A DNA stretch of 64,000 bases, from positions 248,001 to 312,000 of the forward strand of contig CANGEP010000001.1 of NCBI GenBank assembly GCA_947452905.1, written 5' to 3'. This document shows, piece by piece, positions 19,039 through 29,755 of this stretch. Numbering within the stretch: position 1 is the first letter of the stretch; the number at the start of each line of letters is the position of its first letter. The position numbers were made by a program, and so were the translations under genes. A model generated the notes under the pieces. That model was not told where the DNA came from. It saw nothing but the letters and a program-made list of their open reading frames with translations, and searched no databases. Source of the DNA: Bacteroidota bacterium (lineage in GTDB: Bacteria; Bacteroidota; Bacteroidia; Chitinophagales; Chitinophagaceae).

Positions 19039-19071
19039 AAAATCCTCATCGAAAGATGGGGATTTTCTTTT
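19039..19071 (+). terminator. intrinsic terminator after tRNA-Val
   Basis: AAAATCCTCATC-GAAA-GATGGGGATTTT with GAAA tetraloop, then CTTTTT. Confidence 0.85.
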
Positions 19072-19088
19072 TATGCTTATTTATACAT

Positions 19089-19096
19089 TAAGTTTG
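19089..19096 (+). promoter_or_regulatory. -7 box TAAGTTTG, predicted leaderless start of the THUMP methyltransferase gene
   Basis: TAAGTTTG-tcct-ATG(19101). Confidence 0.5.
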
Positions 19097-19100
19097 TCCT

Positions 19101-20279
19101 ATGCACGTATTTAACAAGTCAACTAAAATTATCATTACCTGCCATAAATGGTTGGCACCTGCTTTAAGAAATGAAGTTATTGCGCTTGGCTATGATGTAG
19201 ATCGTGTATTTCAAACAGGGGTTGAATTAACGGGTAATGTAAATGATTGTATTAGACTCAATCTAAATTTAAGAACGGCTTCTCAAGTAATGTATTCTTT
19301 AAAAGCATTTATTTGCAATGATCCCGATGAATTGTATAAAAATTTAGTGGGTATACCATGGGAAACGATGATTAATCCAAAGGGCTATTTTTCAGTTACA
19401 AGTAATGTTTTTAATCCTACCATTAGTACTAATCTATTTGCCAATCTAAGAGTTAAAGATGCGATTGTTGATAGGATGAGAGAAAAATGCAATTCAAGGC
19501 CATCCACAGGCGCCGAAATGTCGGGTGCTGTGGTATATTTATTTTGGAAACATGACGAAGCAGAAATATTTTTGGATACAACTGGCGACTCCATAGCTAG
19601 ACATGGATATCGAAAATTACCAGGTATGGCACCCATGTTAGAGGCATTGGCTGCAGCCACCATTTTATCTACTAAATGGGACAAGTTTTCACCTTTCATT
19701 AATCCCATGTGTGGATCAGGTACATTGGCTATTGAAGCAGCTTTAATTGCCACCAAGAGAGTTCCTGGCTTACTTAGAACTAATTATGCTTTTATGCATT
19801 TGATTGGATATGATCCTACAATTTATTTGCAAGAAAGAGAAAGTATTGAATCACAAATAAGATCTCTCCCTGAATTAAAAATTATTGCTTCTGATATTAG
19901 TAAACAAGCTATAGAAATTGCTAAGGTAAATGCTAAAGTGGCGGGTGTAAACGATTTGATTGAATTTCAAGTTGGTGATTTTGAGACCACTAAAATCCCT
20001 ACTTTATCAGCAGGGGCGGTTATTATGTTTAATCCCGAATATGGAGAAAGATTGGGAGCGGAAATTGAACTAGAAGCCACTTATGCTCGTATAGGCGATT
20101 TTATGAAAAATAAATGTAAAGGATCTACAGGATATATTTTTACAGGAAATTTAGAACTTGCCAAAAAAATAAGATTAAAGCCCAGCAGAAGAATTGAATT
20201 TTTAAATGCAAAAATTGATTGTCGTTTATTAGAATATGAATTATATGAAGGTACCCGTAGGGTAGAAAAGCCTATTTAG
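19101..20279 (+). CDS. THUMP-domain class I SAM-dependent RNA methyltransferase (RlmL-N/YpsC-like)
   Basis: NPMCGSGTLAIEAAL, ASDISKQAIEIAKVNAKVAGV, MFNPEYGERLG. Confidence 0.93.
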   Translation: MHVFNKSTKIIITCHKWLAPALRNEVIALGYDVDRVFQTGVELTGNVNDCIRLNLNLRTASQVMYSLKAFICNDPDELYKNLVGIPWETMINPKGYFSVTSNVFNPTISTNLFANLRVKDAIVDRMREKCNSRPSTGAEMSGAVVYLFWKHDEAEIFLDTTGDSIARHGYRKLPGMAPMLEALAAATILSTKWDKFSPFINPMCGSGTLAIEAALIATKRVPGLLRTNYAFMHLIGYDPTIYLQERESIESQIRSLPELKIIASDISKQAIEIAKVNAKVAGVNDLIEFQVGDFETTKIPTLSAGAVIMFNPEYGERLGAEIELEATYARIGDFMKNKCKGSTGYIFTGNLELAKKIRLKPSRRIEFLNAKIDCRLLEYELYEGTRRVEKPI

Positions 20280-22266
20280 CTTTTTGATTGTGCGTAAGCA
20301 TATACTTACTAGTTTCATATAGTAATTCTGTCATTTTTTTCAAGGTTCTTGTTGCAGTATCATTTGTAATCTTTTGATTATCAATTGTACTTTTAAGTTG
20401 TATTTGTGTAGCACTATTGATGGGAAACCCAATATAGTATTGATTGTTGAATAGTCCAATACTTTGTGCAAAATCGTCATATAAAAAAATAGAATTATCA
20501 TTCTGTGACAGTGAAAATACGTTTCTCCCAAGTGTTGTGTTCGTATAATTTATATTCATAAATGAGGCAATGCTAGGCATAACATCTATTTGAGAAACAG
20601 GGGTATTGTAGGTAATGGGTTTTAATGCTGATGGGGCATAAAATAATAAAGGCACATGCATATTGGTTAAATTATTTTCACTAAAAACTCTTGGTAGCAT
20701 ATTTCCTGCATCCCCTTTAATGCCATGGTCACCAACAAATACAAAAAGTGTTTCGTTAAAATATTTTTCTTTTTTTGCCGATTCCATAAAGTTCTGAATA
20801 CAGAAATCAGTATATCTAAATGCGTTGTATTCATCATTACTTTCAAACCCAAACATCTTTAAAGAATCGGTGGGTACAGTAATTTTTTTAAAGGCTGCTT
20901 GGTCTTCTTTGGGGATTGTATATGGCCGATGATTGTCGGCTGTTTGAATAATCGCAAAAAATGGTTTTGATTTTTGTTGTAAAACTGTATTAGCCTCTTT
21001 AAATAAGCTGTTATCGCTGATACCCCAAACGTCCACTTCATTAGCGGTATAGGAACCTTGCTCATAGATTTTTAAATCGGGGATATTATTATTTAATACG
21101 CCTCTTATATTTGCCCAACTCGCACTACCTCCTAAAAAATAGAACTTATCATGGTTTTTAAAGTCGTTTAAAATGGTATGCTGATCTACTGCCATTGGAT
21201 TTCGACTAGAGGTTTTGCCAACTTGCACATCTGGTATTCCTGTTAATGCAGCCCAAACACCTCTTGCTGTTCCGTAAGCTGGCGAAAAAGCACGGCTAAA
21301 AAACACTCCATTTTTGCAAAGGCCACTAAAATAAGGGGTTGTGTTTAAAGGATTGCCTAAAATTGAGCTCTTATACATGGAATAAGATTCACAAATAACA
21401 AGTACTACATTTTTAATTTTTGTACTACTCGACACTTGTGTGTTAGTCGTATAAGTTCTTTTAAACTGCAAGTGCTGAGCATCTCTTTGTGCTTCAGGAA
21501 TTTGCAAATAATCGGCAATCGTAGTATACTCTTTTTGAAGTAATTCAACATTTACGGTGGCGTTTCTAAAATCTAAAGTGCTAAAAAAAGACTGAAAAGG
21601 ATTAAGTGCCAAATTAGCTTTATAGTCCGACCCCAAACTATAAGCATCACTCCATCGGAGAGGATATTGCCCACCCGAATAAACAATATTTCCAACTATA
21701 CAATAAGCAAGTGTTAAAAAAATGAGTATACCTTGAATTAGAGAAGTTTTATGAGTTCTGTTGGTTTTGGCAATTGTTGAAAAACTAAGTTGAATAATTT
21801 TGTAACAAATATAAATGACGAATACTAATCCTAATGTAATTTTTAAAATTGGATATGATTGCCACATCATTTGCATTGAGATTGTTAAATTCTCCAAATA
21901 GGATAAGATACTTGCATTCAATCTTTGATGTAGATAGGCAAAATGCACAAAATCAGTGGCATATAATAAAGCAATTAAAAGTGAAAAAATTAACCATAAT
22001 CCAATTGCTAATTTTTTTCCTAAAGAGCTTGTAAAAGGGTTTGTTTTAGTAAACAAGCTCAGTATAAAAGTAAGCATCATTATTATACCCACATATCTTA
22101 AGTCATATCTAAAACCTAATATATAAGCATTTGTTAAACTGCTAGTTTCACTAATAGGTGCTTTAAAATAAAAGCCAAGAGCAAATCGTAATAAACTTAA
22201 AATAATTAAATAGGAAAATCCTAAGCACAAAGTCCAAGTGATTGATTTTGATATTTTATTTTTCAT
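20272..22266 (-). CDS. LTA synthase-like sulfatase-fold membrane protein
   Basis: Five N-terminal TM segments; VVLVICESYSMYKSSILG, VFVGDHGIKGD. Confidence 0.9.
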   Translation of the reverse strand: MKNKISKSITWTLCLGFSYLIILSLLRFALGFYFKAPISETSSLTNAYILGFRYDLRYVGIIMMLTFILSLFTKTNPFTSSLGKKLAIGLWLIFSLLIALLYATDFVHFAYLHQRLNASILSYLENLTISMQMMWQSYPILKITLGLVFVIYICYKIIQLSFSTIAKTNRTHKTSLIQGILIFLTLAYCIVGNIVYSGGQYPLRWSDAYSLGSDYKANLALNPFQSFFSTLDFRNATVNVELLQKEYTTIADYLQIPEAQRDAQHLQFKRTYTTNTQVSSSTKIKNVVLVICESYSMYKSSILGNPLNTTPYFSGLCKNGVFFSRAFSPAYGTARGVWAALTGIPDVQVGKTSSRNPMAVDQHTILNDFKNHDKFYFLGGSASWANIRGVLNNNIPDLKIYEQGSYTANEVDVWGISDNSLFKEANTVLQQKSKPFFAIIQTADNHRPYTIPKEDQAAFKKITVPTDSLKMFGFESNDEYNAFRYTDFCIQNFMESAKKEKYFNETLFVFVGDHGIKGDAGNMLPRVFSENNLTNMHVPLLFYAPSALKPITYNTPVSQIDVMPSIASFMNINYTNTTLGRNVFSLSQNDNSIFLYDDFAQSIGLFNNQYYIGFPINSATQIQLKSTIDNQKITNDTATRTLKKMTELLYETSKYMLTHNQKAK

Positions 22267-22274
22267 TCTTAAGT

Positions 22275-23438
22275 TTAAGAGTATAAAAGTAAATCATTCA
22301 TCTTGTTTCTCCAATCATCCACTTTTAATAATACCCCCATTTGTTGTAGCCAATCTTGTAAGGGAAGCTCGAATAATTTTTCGGCATCTTTTATACCCAT
22401 TAAAAGTGATAAATGGTTTTTTCCTGTAGGATTTGCATGTGTTGGATAGGGTTGCCATCTAAATTCATGGGGATGTAAATCCTTAATCATTTTTACGAGT
22501 AACAAACCATTTAATACTGCGTCATAATTATAAGGGTCTATAACTTTTAATCGCATGCCATTTATAGGTTTTGTTTCTCCATCGGGTTGTAAAGGCAATA
22601 TTTCTATTTTAATATCCTCTCCCAATATGGTATTACAAACCATATTTAATGCATCCATATTTAACCATTGTGCACCCATCCATTCAAATGAATAGGGAGT
22701 GCCTCTTCCAATAGATACATTAGTTGCTTCAAAAAAGCATAAACCAGGATATAAAATACAGGCTTCAATACTTTGTAATGCTGGAGAAGTGTTTACCCAA
22801 GGTAAGTGCCAGTCATAAAACATATTAGTTCTTTTCCAATGCTCGCATTTTATAATTGTTAAACTTGCTTTTATGGTAGCCATGGAATTTAAATACAAAG
22901 CGAGTTCACCAAATGTACATTGGTGCTTAATGGGAATATTATATCTTCCTATAAAACTTGTAATATCATCCTCAAGAAATGGGCCTTCTGCCATTGAAAA
23001 ATTTCCTCCTAATGGGTTGGGTCGGTCTAATATATAAACAGGTTTATTAAATTTAGCCGCAGATTGAATCCAATAACTCATTGACCATAGATAGGTATAA
23101 AATCGAGTGCCAGCATCTGGTATATCAAAAAGTAGAATATCTATTTGGGAAAGATCTTCTTTGCTCGGCATAAATTTATCGCCGTATAAACTAATGATGG
23201 GTAAGGAGGTTGTAGGGTCTACTTGATTGGCTATAAATTTTCCATCTGCAGCATTAGCCGTTATTCCATGTTCTGGTGAAAAAAGTAATTGTAGATTAAA
23301 TCCTTTTTCTATTAATGCTTTTCTGGTGCTTATCCCTTTTTTTGTTTTTGCTGCATCATTGGTTAACAGAGCTATTCTTTCATGTTTCCAACTTGGTGGA
23401 TCTGCGAGTAAATGATCAATGCCAAAACTTACCGACAT
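22275..23438 (-). CDS. DUF1343 / NamZ-like exo-beta-N-acetylmuramidase
   Basis: IALLTNDAAKTKKG…LLFSPEHGITANAADG…DRPNPLGG. Confidence 0.88.
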   Translation of the reverse strand: MSVSFGIDHLLADPPSWKHERIALLTNDAAKTKKGISTRKALIEKGFNLQLLFSPEHGITANAADGKFIANQVDPTTSLPIISLYGDKFMPSKEDLSQIDILLFDIPDAGTRFYTYLWSMSYWIQSAAKFNKPVYILDRPNPLGGNFSMAEGPFLEDDITSFIGRYNIPIKHQCTFGELALYLNSMATIKASLTIIKCEHWKRTNMFYDWHLPWVNTSPALQSIEACILYPGLCFFEATNVSIGRGTPYSFEWMGAQWLNMDALNMVCNTILGEDIKIEILPLQPDGETKPINGMRLKVIDPYNYDAVLNGLLLVKMIKDLHPHEFRWQPYPTHANPTGKNHLSLLMGIKDAEKLFELPLQDWLQQMGVLLKVDDWRNKMNDLLLYS

Positions 23439-23447
23439 ATTTTAATA

Positions 23448-23972
23448 TTATGGAGTATAGGTAAAACCTACTTCTGATTTTAAATTTTCCATTACATTGT
23501 ATATGATGGGACATCTATCATAATGCATATAAGTAGTAAATAGTCTTTTGTTAAAATCAGGTACATGAAAAGCTGGAAATTCTTTACAACCTGCAAAACG
23601 GTGTTCGTAAACAGTACAAGCATTGTCTTTTAGAAAATGACAAGGAATGGCGTTAATGACCATACGGCCTGATTCTCCTTTCTCAATGTATGTTTGGTCA
23701 AATTCGGCCCTAGTTTGTCCTAAATGTGCTGCTAAATTATCGGCTTCTTGTTCGTCTATATTCACCATCAAGCTTTTACAACAATTGCCGCAATCGGTGC
23801 AAGAAATTAGGGGAGATACACCTTCGGATAAAGCAAAAACTGTTTTGTCTAGGGTTTCACCATCTAATTTTCGCAAAAAGTCCTGAAATGCTAGATTTTC
23901 TGTAGCTAAGAGGTCGGCCTGACTTTTTATGAATTCTAGGTCTATAATCGGGTATTTAGCTTCGTTTTTGAT
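23448..23972 (-). CDS. YkgJ-family cysteine cluster protein; N-terminus probably extends to 23972 with an ATC start
   Basis: CTDCGNCCKSLMVNI…CHFLKDNACTVYEHRFAGCKEFP; ORF track starts at TTG 23876, but 32 more open codons IKNEAKYPIIDLEFIKSQADLLATENLAFQDF lie upstream before TAG. Confidence 0.75.
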   Translation of the reverse strand: MKNEAKYPIIDLEFIKSQADLLATENLAFQDFLRKLDGETLDKTVFALSEGVSPLISCTDCGNCCKSLMVNIDEQEADNLAAHLGQTRAEFDQTYIEKGESGRMVINAIPCHFLKDNACTVYEHRFAGCKEFPAFHVPDFNKRLFTTYMHYDRCPIIYNVMENLKSEVGFTYTP

Positions 23973-24056
23973 GGGCTAAAGATAGGTCAATTATCTTTTA
24001 TCCACATAAATCCGGTAATTGGTGAAAAGTAAACTTGCGCTAACCACTACGCTCAT

Positions 24057-24064
24057 TAGATTTG
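24057..24064 (+). promoter_or_regulatory. -7 box TAGATTTG with TTG at 24035-24037, upstream of parE
   Basis: TAnnTTTG with 19-nt spacer to TTG. Confidence 0.6.
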
Positions 24065-24107
24065 CAGACAGACGAGGGCATGTTTTGCCCATAAAGCATT
24101 GATAATT

Positions 24108-26003
24108 ATGGCAGAATCAAAAATGCCGGTTGAATATAATGAAGACTCCATTCGGTCATTAGACTGGAAAGAGCATATTCGTTTAAGACCGGGGATGTAT
24201 ATTGGAAAATTAGGGGATGGATCGGCTCCTGACGATGGTATTTATGTACTCATGAAAGAAGTAATCGATAACTGTATCGATGAACATACAATGGGTTATG
24301 GTAAGCAAGTTGAAATATCTATACAAGATAAAACGGTTACCATCAGAGACTATGGTCGTGGAATACCGCTAGGGAAAATTGTAGATGTAGTTAGCAAAAT
24401 TAATACAGGTGCTAAATATGATAGTAAAGCTTTCCAAAAATCAGTTGGATTAAATGGAGTTGGTACAAAGGCTGTAAATGCGCTTAGTGACGATTTTTTG
24501 GTTACTGCTTTTAGAGAGGGTAAACAAAAAACGGCAAGTTTTAAAAGAGGGGTGTTGATGGAGGAAACAAAAGAAACAAAAACAACGGAAGCAAATGGTA
24601 CATTAGTTGTTTTTACACCTGATGCCACCATTTTTAAGAACTATCATTTTTTATATGAATATATTGAGAGCCAATTATGGAATTATTGTTACTTAAATGC
24701 GGGGTTGACTATTCATTTTAACGACAAGAAATTTATAAGTAAAAATGGTTTATTAGATTTACTTGAAAGAAAAACAAATCCAGATGAATTAAGATATCCT
24801 ATTATTCACCTTAAGGGGGATGATATCGAAGTAGCTTTATCTCATAACAATGATTATGGGGAAGACATCTTCTCATTTGTCAATGGTCAATATACGACTC
24901 AAGGAGGTACCCATCAACAAGCTTTTAGAGAAGCCTATGTAAAAGTAATTCGCGATTTTTACAAAAAAGATTACGAAGCATCTGACATTAGAACAAGTAT
25001 TGTGGCAGCTGTTTCGGTGAGAGTACAAGAGCCTGTATTTGAGAGTCAAACAAAAACTAAATTGGGTTCGCAAAATGTGGCTGATGGCGGCCCCAGTATG
25101 AAAAATTTTGTAACAGAATTTTTAGCTAAAGAGTTGGATAATTTTTTACACAGAAATCCTTCGACTGCAGAAGCGCTTAAAAAAAGAATTGAACAAAACG
25201 AAAGAGAGCGTAAGGAATTAGCGGGTATTAAAAAATTGGCCAATGAAAGAGCTAAAAAAGCAAATCTTCATAATAAAAAATTAAGAGATTGTAGAGTGCA
25301 CTTAAACGATGAAGTGCCAAATAAGAATAAGGAAATTTTTATATCTACTCAGCAAAATTCAACTTTGTTTATTACAGAGGGAGATTCTGCAAGTGGTAGT
25401 ATTACAAAATCAAGAAATGTAGATACTCAAGCTGTATTTAGCTTAAGAGGTAAGCCTTTAAATGCCTTTGGATTAACTAAGAAAGTGGTGTATGAAAATG
25501 AGGAATTTAATTTATTGCAACATGCTTTAAATATTGAAGAAGGTCTCGAAGGCTTACGTTACAATAATATTGTTATTGCAACCGATGCCGATGTGGATGG
25601 AATGCATATTCGCTTATTGATGCTTACTTTCTTTTTGCAATTTTTTCCTGATTTAGTTAAAAAAGGCCATGTTTTTGTTTTGGAAACACCATTGTTTAGA
25701 GTGCGTAACAAACAGAAAACTATTTATTGTTATGACGAAAACGAAAAGCAAGCAGCCATCAAAGAACTTGGTACTAAGCCCGAAATCACAAGGTTTAAGG
25801 GTTTAGGAGAAATAAGTCCCGAAGAGTTTGGTAAGTTTATAAACGCTGATATAAAACTAGCTCCAGTAATCTTAGAACAAGGTGATCATATCCAGCATTT
25901 ATTAGAATATTATATGGGAAAAAATACCCCAGAAAGACAAGACTTTATTATCAATAATTTAAAAGTAGAACTAGACAAGACCAATGATACACTTAGTATT
26001 TAA
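24108..26003 (+). CDS. parE: DNA topoisomerase IV subunit B (GyrB/ParE family)
   Basis: GHKL ATPase ([20 protein letters not shown]), TOPRIM ([23 protein letters not shown]); ORF start 24099 is TTG, ATG at 24108 more likely. Confidence 0.95.
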   Translation: MAESKMPVEYNEDSIRSLDWKEHIRLRPGMYIGKLGDGSAPDDGIYVLMKEVIDNCIDEHTMGYGKQVEISIQDKTVTIRDYGRGIPLGKIVDVVSKINTGAKYDSKAFQKSVGLNGVGTKAVNALSDDFLVTAFREGKQKTASFKRGVLMEETKETKTTEANGTLVVFTPDATIFKNYHFLYEYIESQLWNYCYLNAGLTIHFNDKKFISKNGLLDLLERKTNPDELRYPIIHLKGDDIEVALSHNNDYGEDIFSFVNGQYTTQGGTHQQAFREAYVKVIRDFYKKDYEASDIRTSIVAAVSVRVQEPVFESQTKTKLGSQNVADGGPSMKNFVTEFLAKELDNFLHRNPSTAEALKKRIEQNERERKELAGIKKLANERAKKANLHNKKLRDCRVHLNDEVPNKNKEIFISTQQNSTLFITEGDSASGSITKSRNVDTQAVFSLRGKPLNAFGLTKKVVYENEEFNLLQHALNIEEGLEGLRYNNIVIATDADVDGMHIRLLMLTFFLQFFPDLVKKGHVFVLETPLFRVRNKQKTIYCYDENEKQAAIKELGTKPEITRFKGLGEISPEEFGKFINADIKLAPVILEQGDHIQHLLEYYMGKNTPERQDFIINNLKVELDKTNDTLSI

Positions 26004-26814
26004 TACAGCAGATATTGCAGCTATTGAAGCCGCTATTGAGTTAGATGATTCTTTAGCTGGAAAAGTTATAGAAATTAAAGATGATTATGCCGTTGGGCCT
26101 TTAATGGATATTTATGAAACAGAGGGTTTTCAAGCCAGACGTGATTGGTGGGCTACTGTTCTTGAATATTCTCCCTACGAGGAGCAGTTAAATATCGTGG
26201 ATGATAAATTAACCATGCATCATTTATTTAATGAACTTAATCATGACGAAAACCAAGAAATTTGGATATGGATGGGACAAAATGTACATGATGTTTGTGG
26301 ATATTATTGGGTGATGTCGCAGTGTAAAGAATTGCAAGGAAGAATTCAAGTATTGTATTTAAATAACCTTCCATTTTTGAATGAAAAAGGACAATTGTTT
26401 TATCCAAGTTATTTAAGTCAAATTCAGCCCAAGGAGTTTTTAAAAGCAAAGAAATTAGCTAGGCCCATTACTTTAAGTGAGTTTGAATTGGATCCTGATG
26501 AATGGAAAAAGATTTGTCAAGAAAATTATGGGGTACGTTTTTTAGAAGGGGGTAAGAAAATTGTAAGTGTTGATATTAGTTATTATGATAAAGAAATTCT
26601 TTCTCTTTTAACTAAAAATGCTCAAAAATTGCCTAGTGCTATATCAAATATCTTATCAAAGATGAAAGTAAAAACAGGAGATGCTTTCATAGTTTCAAGA
26701 TTAAAAGTTTTAGCAGAGCAAGGAAAAATAATTTTTAATGGTGACTGGGAAAAAGGGTGGAAAGATATGGTTATACAGATGCCTGGAGGACTAGCCACAA
26801 TAGTAGAAGCCTAG
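25984..26814 (+). CDS. DUF1835-domain protein
   Basis: [18 protein letters not shown]…DDYAVGPL…[18 protein letters not shown]; overlaps parE by 20 nt. Confidence 0.82.
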   Translation: MIHLVFNTADIAAIEAAIELDDSLAGKVIEIKDDYAVGPLMDIYETEGFQARRDWWATVLEYSPYEEQLNIVDDKLTMHHLFNELNHDENQEIWIWMGQNVHDVCGYYWVMSQCKELQGRIQVLYLNNLPFLNEKGQLFYPSYLSQIQPKEFLKAKKLARPITLSEFELDPDEWKKICQENYGVRFLEGGKKIVSVDISYYDKEILSLLTKNAQKLPSAISNILSKMKVKTGDAFIVSRLKVLAEQGKIIFNGDWEKGWKDMVIQMPGGLATIVEA

Positions 26815-26820
26815 TAAATA

Positions 26821-27189
26821 ATGAGTGTAACCATATCCAATATCGACCTTAAGGCGCAAGATGAAAGAGGAGCGCTTCATTATTTTTCGACCAACAGAAC
26901 CGGTGAATTTTTATTAGTGTATCGGAAAGAAGGTACAATAAGTGGGCAACATTATCATACGGGTATTTCAGCAGGAAAAAATCCAGAAGATATGTTATTG
27001 GTTCAAGGAAAAGCGGAGTTACATTGGGTAAACCTAACTACTAAGGAGGAACAAAATAAAATTATTGAAGCGCCTTGTAGAGTGATTATTAAAGCTAATG
27101 TTTGGCATGAATTAAAGGCCTTAACTGATATTGTATTTGTTGAATTAAATAGTTTATTTGACGGTAGTGAAGACACACATCGTTTATAA
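26821..27189 (+). CDS. cupin-fold protein
   Basis: GQHYHTGISAGKNPEDMLLVQGKAELHWVNL…WHELKAL. Confidence 0.75.
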   Translation: MSVTISNIDLKAQDERGALHYFSTNRTGEFLLVYRKEGTISGQHYHTGISAGKNPEDMLLVQGKAELHWVNLTTKEEQNKIIEAPCRVIIKANVWHELKALTDIVFVELNSLFDGSEDTHRL

Positions 27190-27211
27190 TTGGTGATAAT
27201 AAGAGCAAGAT

Positions 27212-29734
27212 ATGGCAAAAGAGAAAAATTTAAGTAGAGTAACGGAAAATGAATCAGGTGTTCAGGGACAGTATAAAAACTGGTTCCTTGATTATGCCTC
27301 TTACGTTATTTTAGAAAGAGCTGTACCCGCCATCGAAGACGGATTAAAACCTGTTCAAAGAAGGATCTTACATGCGATGAAGGAAATGGATGATGGCAGG
27401 TTTAACAAGGTAGCCAATATTATTGGTCAAAGTATGCAGTATCATCCCCATGGTGATGCTAGTATAGGGGATGCGTTGGTAAATATTGGACAGAAAGATT
27501 TATTAGTAGAAACCCAAGGTAACTGGGGGGATGTTCGTACCGGTGATGATGCAGCGGCAGCAAGATATATTGAAGCTCGTTTAAGTAAATTTGCCTTAGA
27601 AGTAGCTTTTAACAATAAAACCACTGAATGGTCTTTAAGTTATGATGGTCGAAAAAATGAACCCGTAACATTACCCATGAAATTCCCTTTACTTTTGGCG
27701 CAAGGGGCTGATGGTATTGCTGTAGGGTTATCTACAAAAATTTTACCTCATAATTTTAATGAGCTCATTGAGGCGAGTATTAAGTATTTAAGAGGTCGCA
27801 AATTTGAATTATTACCTGATTTCCAAACTGGCGGTATGATTGATGCTTCCAATTACAACGATGGTAAACGAGGAGGTAAAGTTAGGGTGAGAGCCCATAT
27901 CGAAGAATTAGATAAAAAAACACTTTTAATTAAAGATGTTCCTTATAGTGTAACTACTTCCCAATTGATGGAGAGTATTACTAAAGCAAATGATCAGGGT
28001 AAGATTAAAATTAGAAAAGTTACGGATGTTACTGCAGCCGAAGTAGAAATTCAAATTGATTTGGCTACTGGTATTTCTCCAGATATAACAATCGACGCTT
28101 TATATGCTTTTACAGATTGTGAAATTAGTATTTCACCCAATGCATGTGTTATTGTAAATCAAAAACCTCAATTCTTAGGGGCGAGTGATTTACTTAAGTA
28201 TTCAGTGGATCATACTAAGTCTTTATTAATGGCTGAATTAGAAATCCATTTAAAAGAGTTAGAAGATAAATGGCATTTTACTAGTTTAGAAAAAATATTT
28301 TTTGAAGAAAAAATATATCAAGAATTAGAGAAAAAACACTTGAATTGGGATAAAGTTATTGATGCTATAGATGCTGCCTTTGCTCCTTTTAAAAAGAAAT
28401 TTAAAAAACCAATTGAAAGAGCTGATCTTGTTAAACTTACAGATAAGCCGGTAAGGAGAATATATAAATTAGATATTGAAGATTTAATTAATCAGATAAA
28501 AGATATTGAAGCAGAAATTAAACAAACAAAATTTGATTTGGATAATTTAGTTGATTATGCAGTAAAGTACTATGAGAATTTACAAAAAAAATATGGTAAA
28601 GGCAAAGAGCGTAAAACTGAAATCAAAGAATTTGATACGATTCAGGTAAAACAAGTTGCCATAGCAAACACTAAATTATATATTAATAGAGCTGAGGGTT
28701 TTGTGGGTACTAGCTTAAAGAAGGATGAGTTTCTGGGTGATTGTACCGATTATGATGATATAATAGCTTTTACCAAATCTGGAATTATGAAAGTGGTGAA
28801 AGTGTCTGACAAAGTATTTATTGGTAAAGACATTATACATGCTGCTATCTTTCAGAAAAATGATGAAAGAACCACTTATAATATGGTATATGTAGATGGT
28901 GCTTCAGGAATTAGTTATGCTAAACGTTTTAATGTTACTGGTGTAACTCGTGATAAGGAATATCCATTAGCCAAAAGTGCCGAGAAATCGAAAGTGCATT
29001 ATTTGTCCATCAATGCGAATGGGGAAGCAGAATCGGTTAAAATTATATTAAGTCCTAATTGCAGTGCAAGAATAAAAGAGTTCGATTTTTATTTTGAAAC
29101 ATTAGAAATTAAAGGTCGAAGTAGTGTGGGTAATCAAGTAACCAAATATCCAATTAAGACAGTTAAATTAAAAGATGCTGGAAAAAGCACTTTGGTAGGT
29201 AGAAAATTATGGTTTGACGATAAGTTTGGTCGATTAAATAATGAAGAGAAAGGTATTTACTTAGGTACATTCGAAGATGAAAAATTAATTGTATTTACAA
29301 AGGATGGGTATTATGAGGTTACGGATACTGAACAATCACAAAGATTTGATCCTGAAAAAGTAATATTCATAGAAAAATTTAATCCTGAAAAAATTATCAC
29401 CGCAGTTTATTTGGATAAAGACAAGCTTCAATTTAATATCAAAAGATTCAAAATTGAAACCAGTACACTTAGAACACCATTTCTATGTATTAAAGAAGGG
29501 GATGGGAATTATTTAACCAATATTACTACTGCAGTAGAGCCTATTTTAGTAGTGAATACTGGTAAAGGGGCTCAAATTAGAAAGGCTAAGTTCAAAATTA
29601 GCAAAATGGTGGACGTGATGGGATGGAAAGCAGTAGGCACAAAATTGGTTGATTTTAATAAATCCATTGAGATGTTATGGGAAAATAAAGTTGTTATTAA
29701 AGATCCTAATGACGAACAGCCAGAATTGTTCTAA
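27212..29734 (+). CDS. parC: DNA topoisomerase IV subunit A (GyrA/ParC family)
   Basis: YASYVILERAVPAIEDGLKPVQRRIL, YHPHGDASIGDALV, DDAAAARYIEARLS. Confidence 0.96.
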   Translation: MAKEKNLSRVTENESGVQGQYKNWFLDYASYVILERAVPAIEDGLKPVQRRILHAMKEMDDGRFNKVANIIGQSMQYHPHGDASIGDALVNIGQKDLLVETQGNWGDVRTGDDAAAARYIEARLSKFALEVAFNNKTTEWSLSYDGRKNEPVTLPMKFPLLLAQGADGIAVGLSTKILPHNFNELIEASIKYLRGRKFELLPDFQTGGMIDASNYNDGKRGGKVRVRAHIEELDKKTLLIKDVPYSVTTSQLMESITKANDQGKIKIRKVTDVTAAEVEIQIDLATGISPDITIDALYAFTDCEISISPNACVIVNQKPQFLGASDLLKYSVDHTKSLLMAELEIHLKELEDKWHFTSLEKIFFEEKIYQELEKKHLNWDKVIDAIDAAFAPFKKKFKKPIERADLVKLTDKPVRRIYKLDIEDLINQIKDIEAEIKQTKFDLDNLVDYAVKYYENLQKKYGKGKERKTEIKEFDTIQVKQVAIANTKLYINRAEGFVGTSLKKDEFLGDCTDYDDIIAFTKSGIMKVVKVSDKVFIGKDIIHAAIFQKNDERTTYNMVYVDGASGISYAKRFNVTGVTRDKEYPLAKSAEKSKVHYLSINANGEAESVKIILSPNCSARIKEFDFYFETLEIKGRSSVGNQVTKYPIKTVKLKDAGKSTLVGRKLWFDDKFGRLNNEEKGIYLGTFEDEKLIVFTKDGYYEVTDTEQSQRFDPEKVIFIEKFNPEKIITAVYLDKDKLQFNIKRFKIETSTLRTPFLCIKEGDGNYLTNITTAVEPILVVNTGKGAQIRKAKFKISKMVDVMGWKAVGTKLVDFNKSIEMLWENKVVIKDPNDEQPELF

Positions 29735-29739
29735 TTTTG
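29732..29739 (+). promoter_or_regulatory. -7 box TAATTTTG overlapping the parC stop codon
   Basis: TAnnTTTG 16 nt before the next ATG. Confidence 0.4.
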
Positions 29740-29755
29740 TACAAACACTATCATT

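Noticed and set aside
19385-19756. 123-aa antisense ORF within the THUMP methyltransferase
   Set aside because: Fully antisense to a well-supported gene; composition explained by shadow reading.
20272-22266. Phage or toxin origin for the sulfatase-fold membrane protein
   Set aside because: Standard LtaS-like architecture common in Bacteroidota; no mobile-element flanks.
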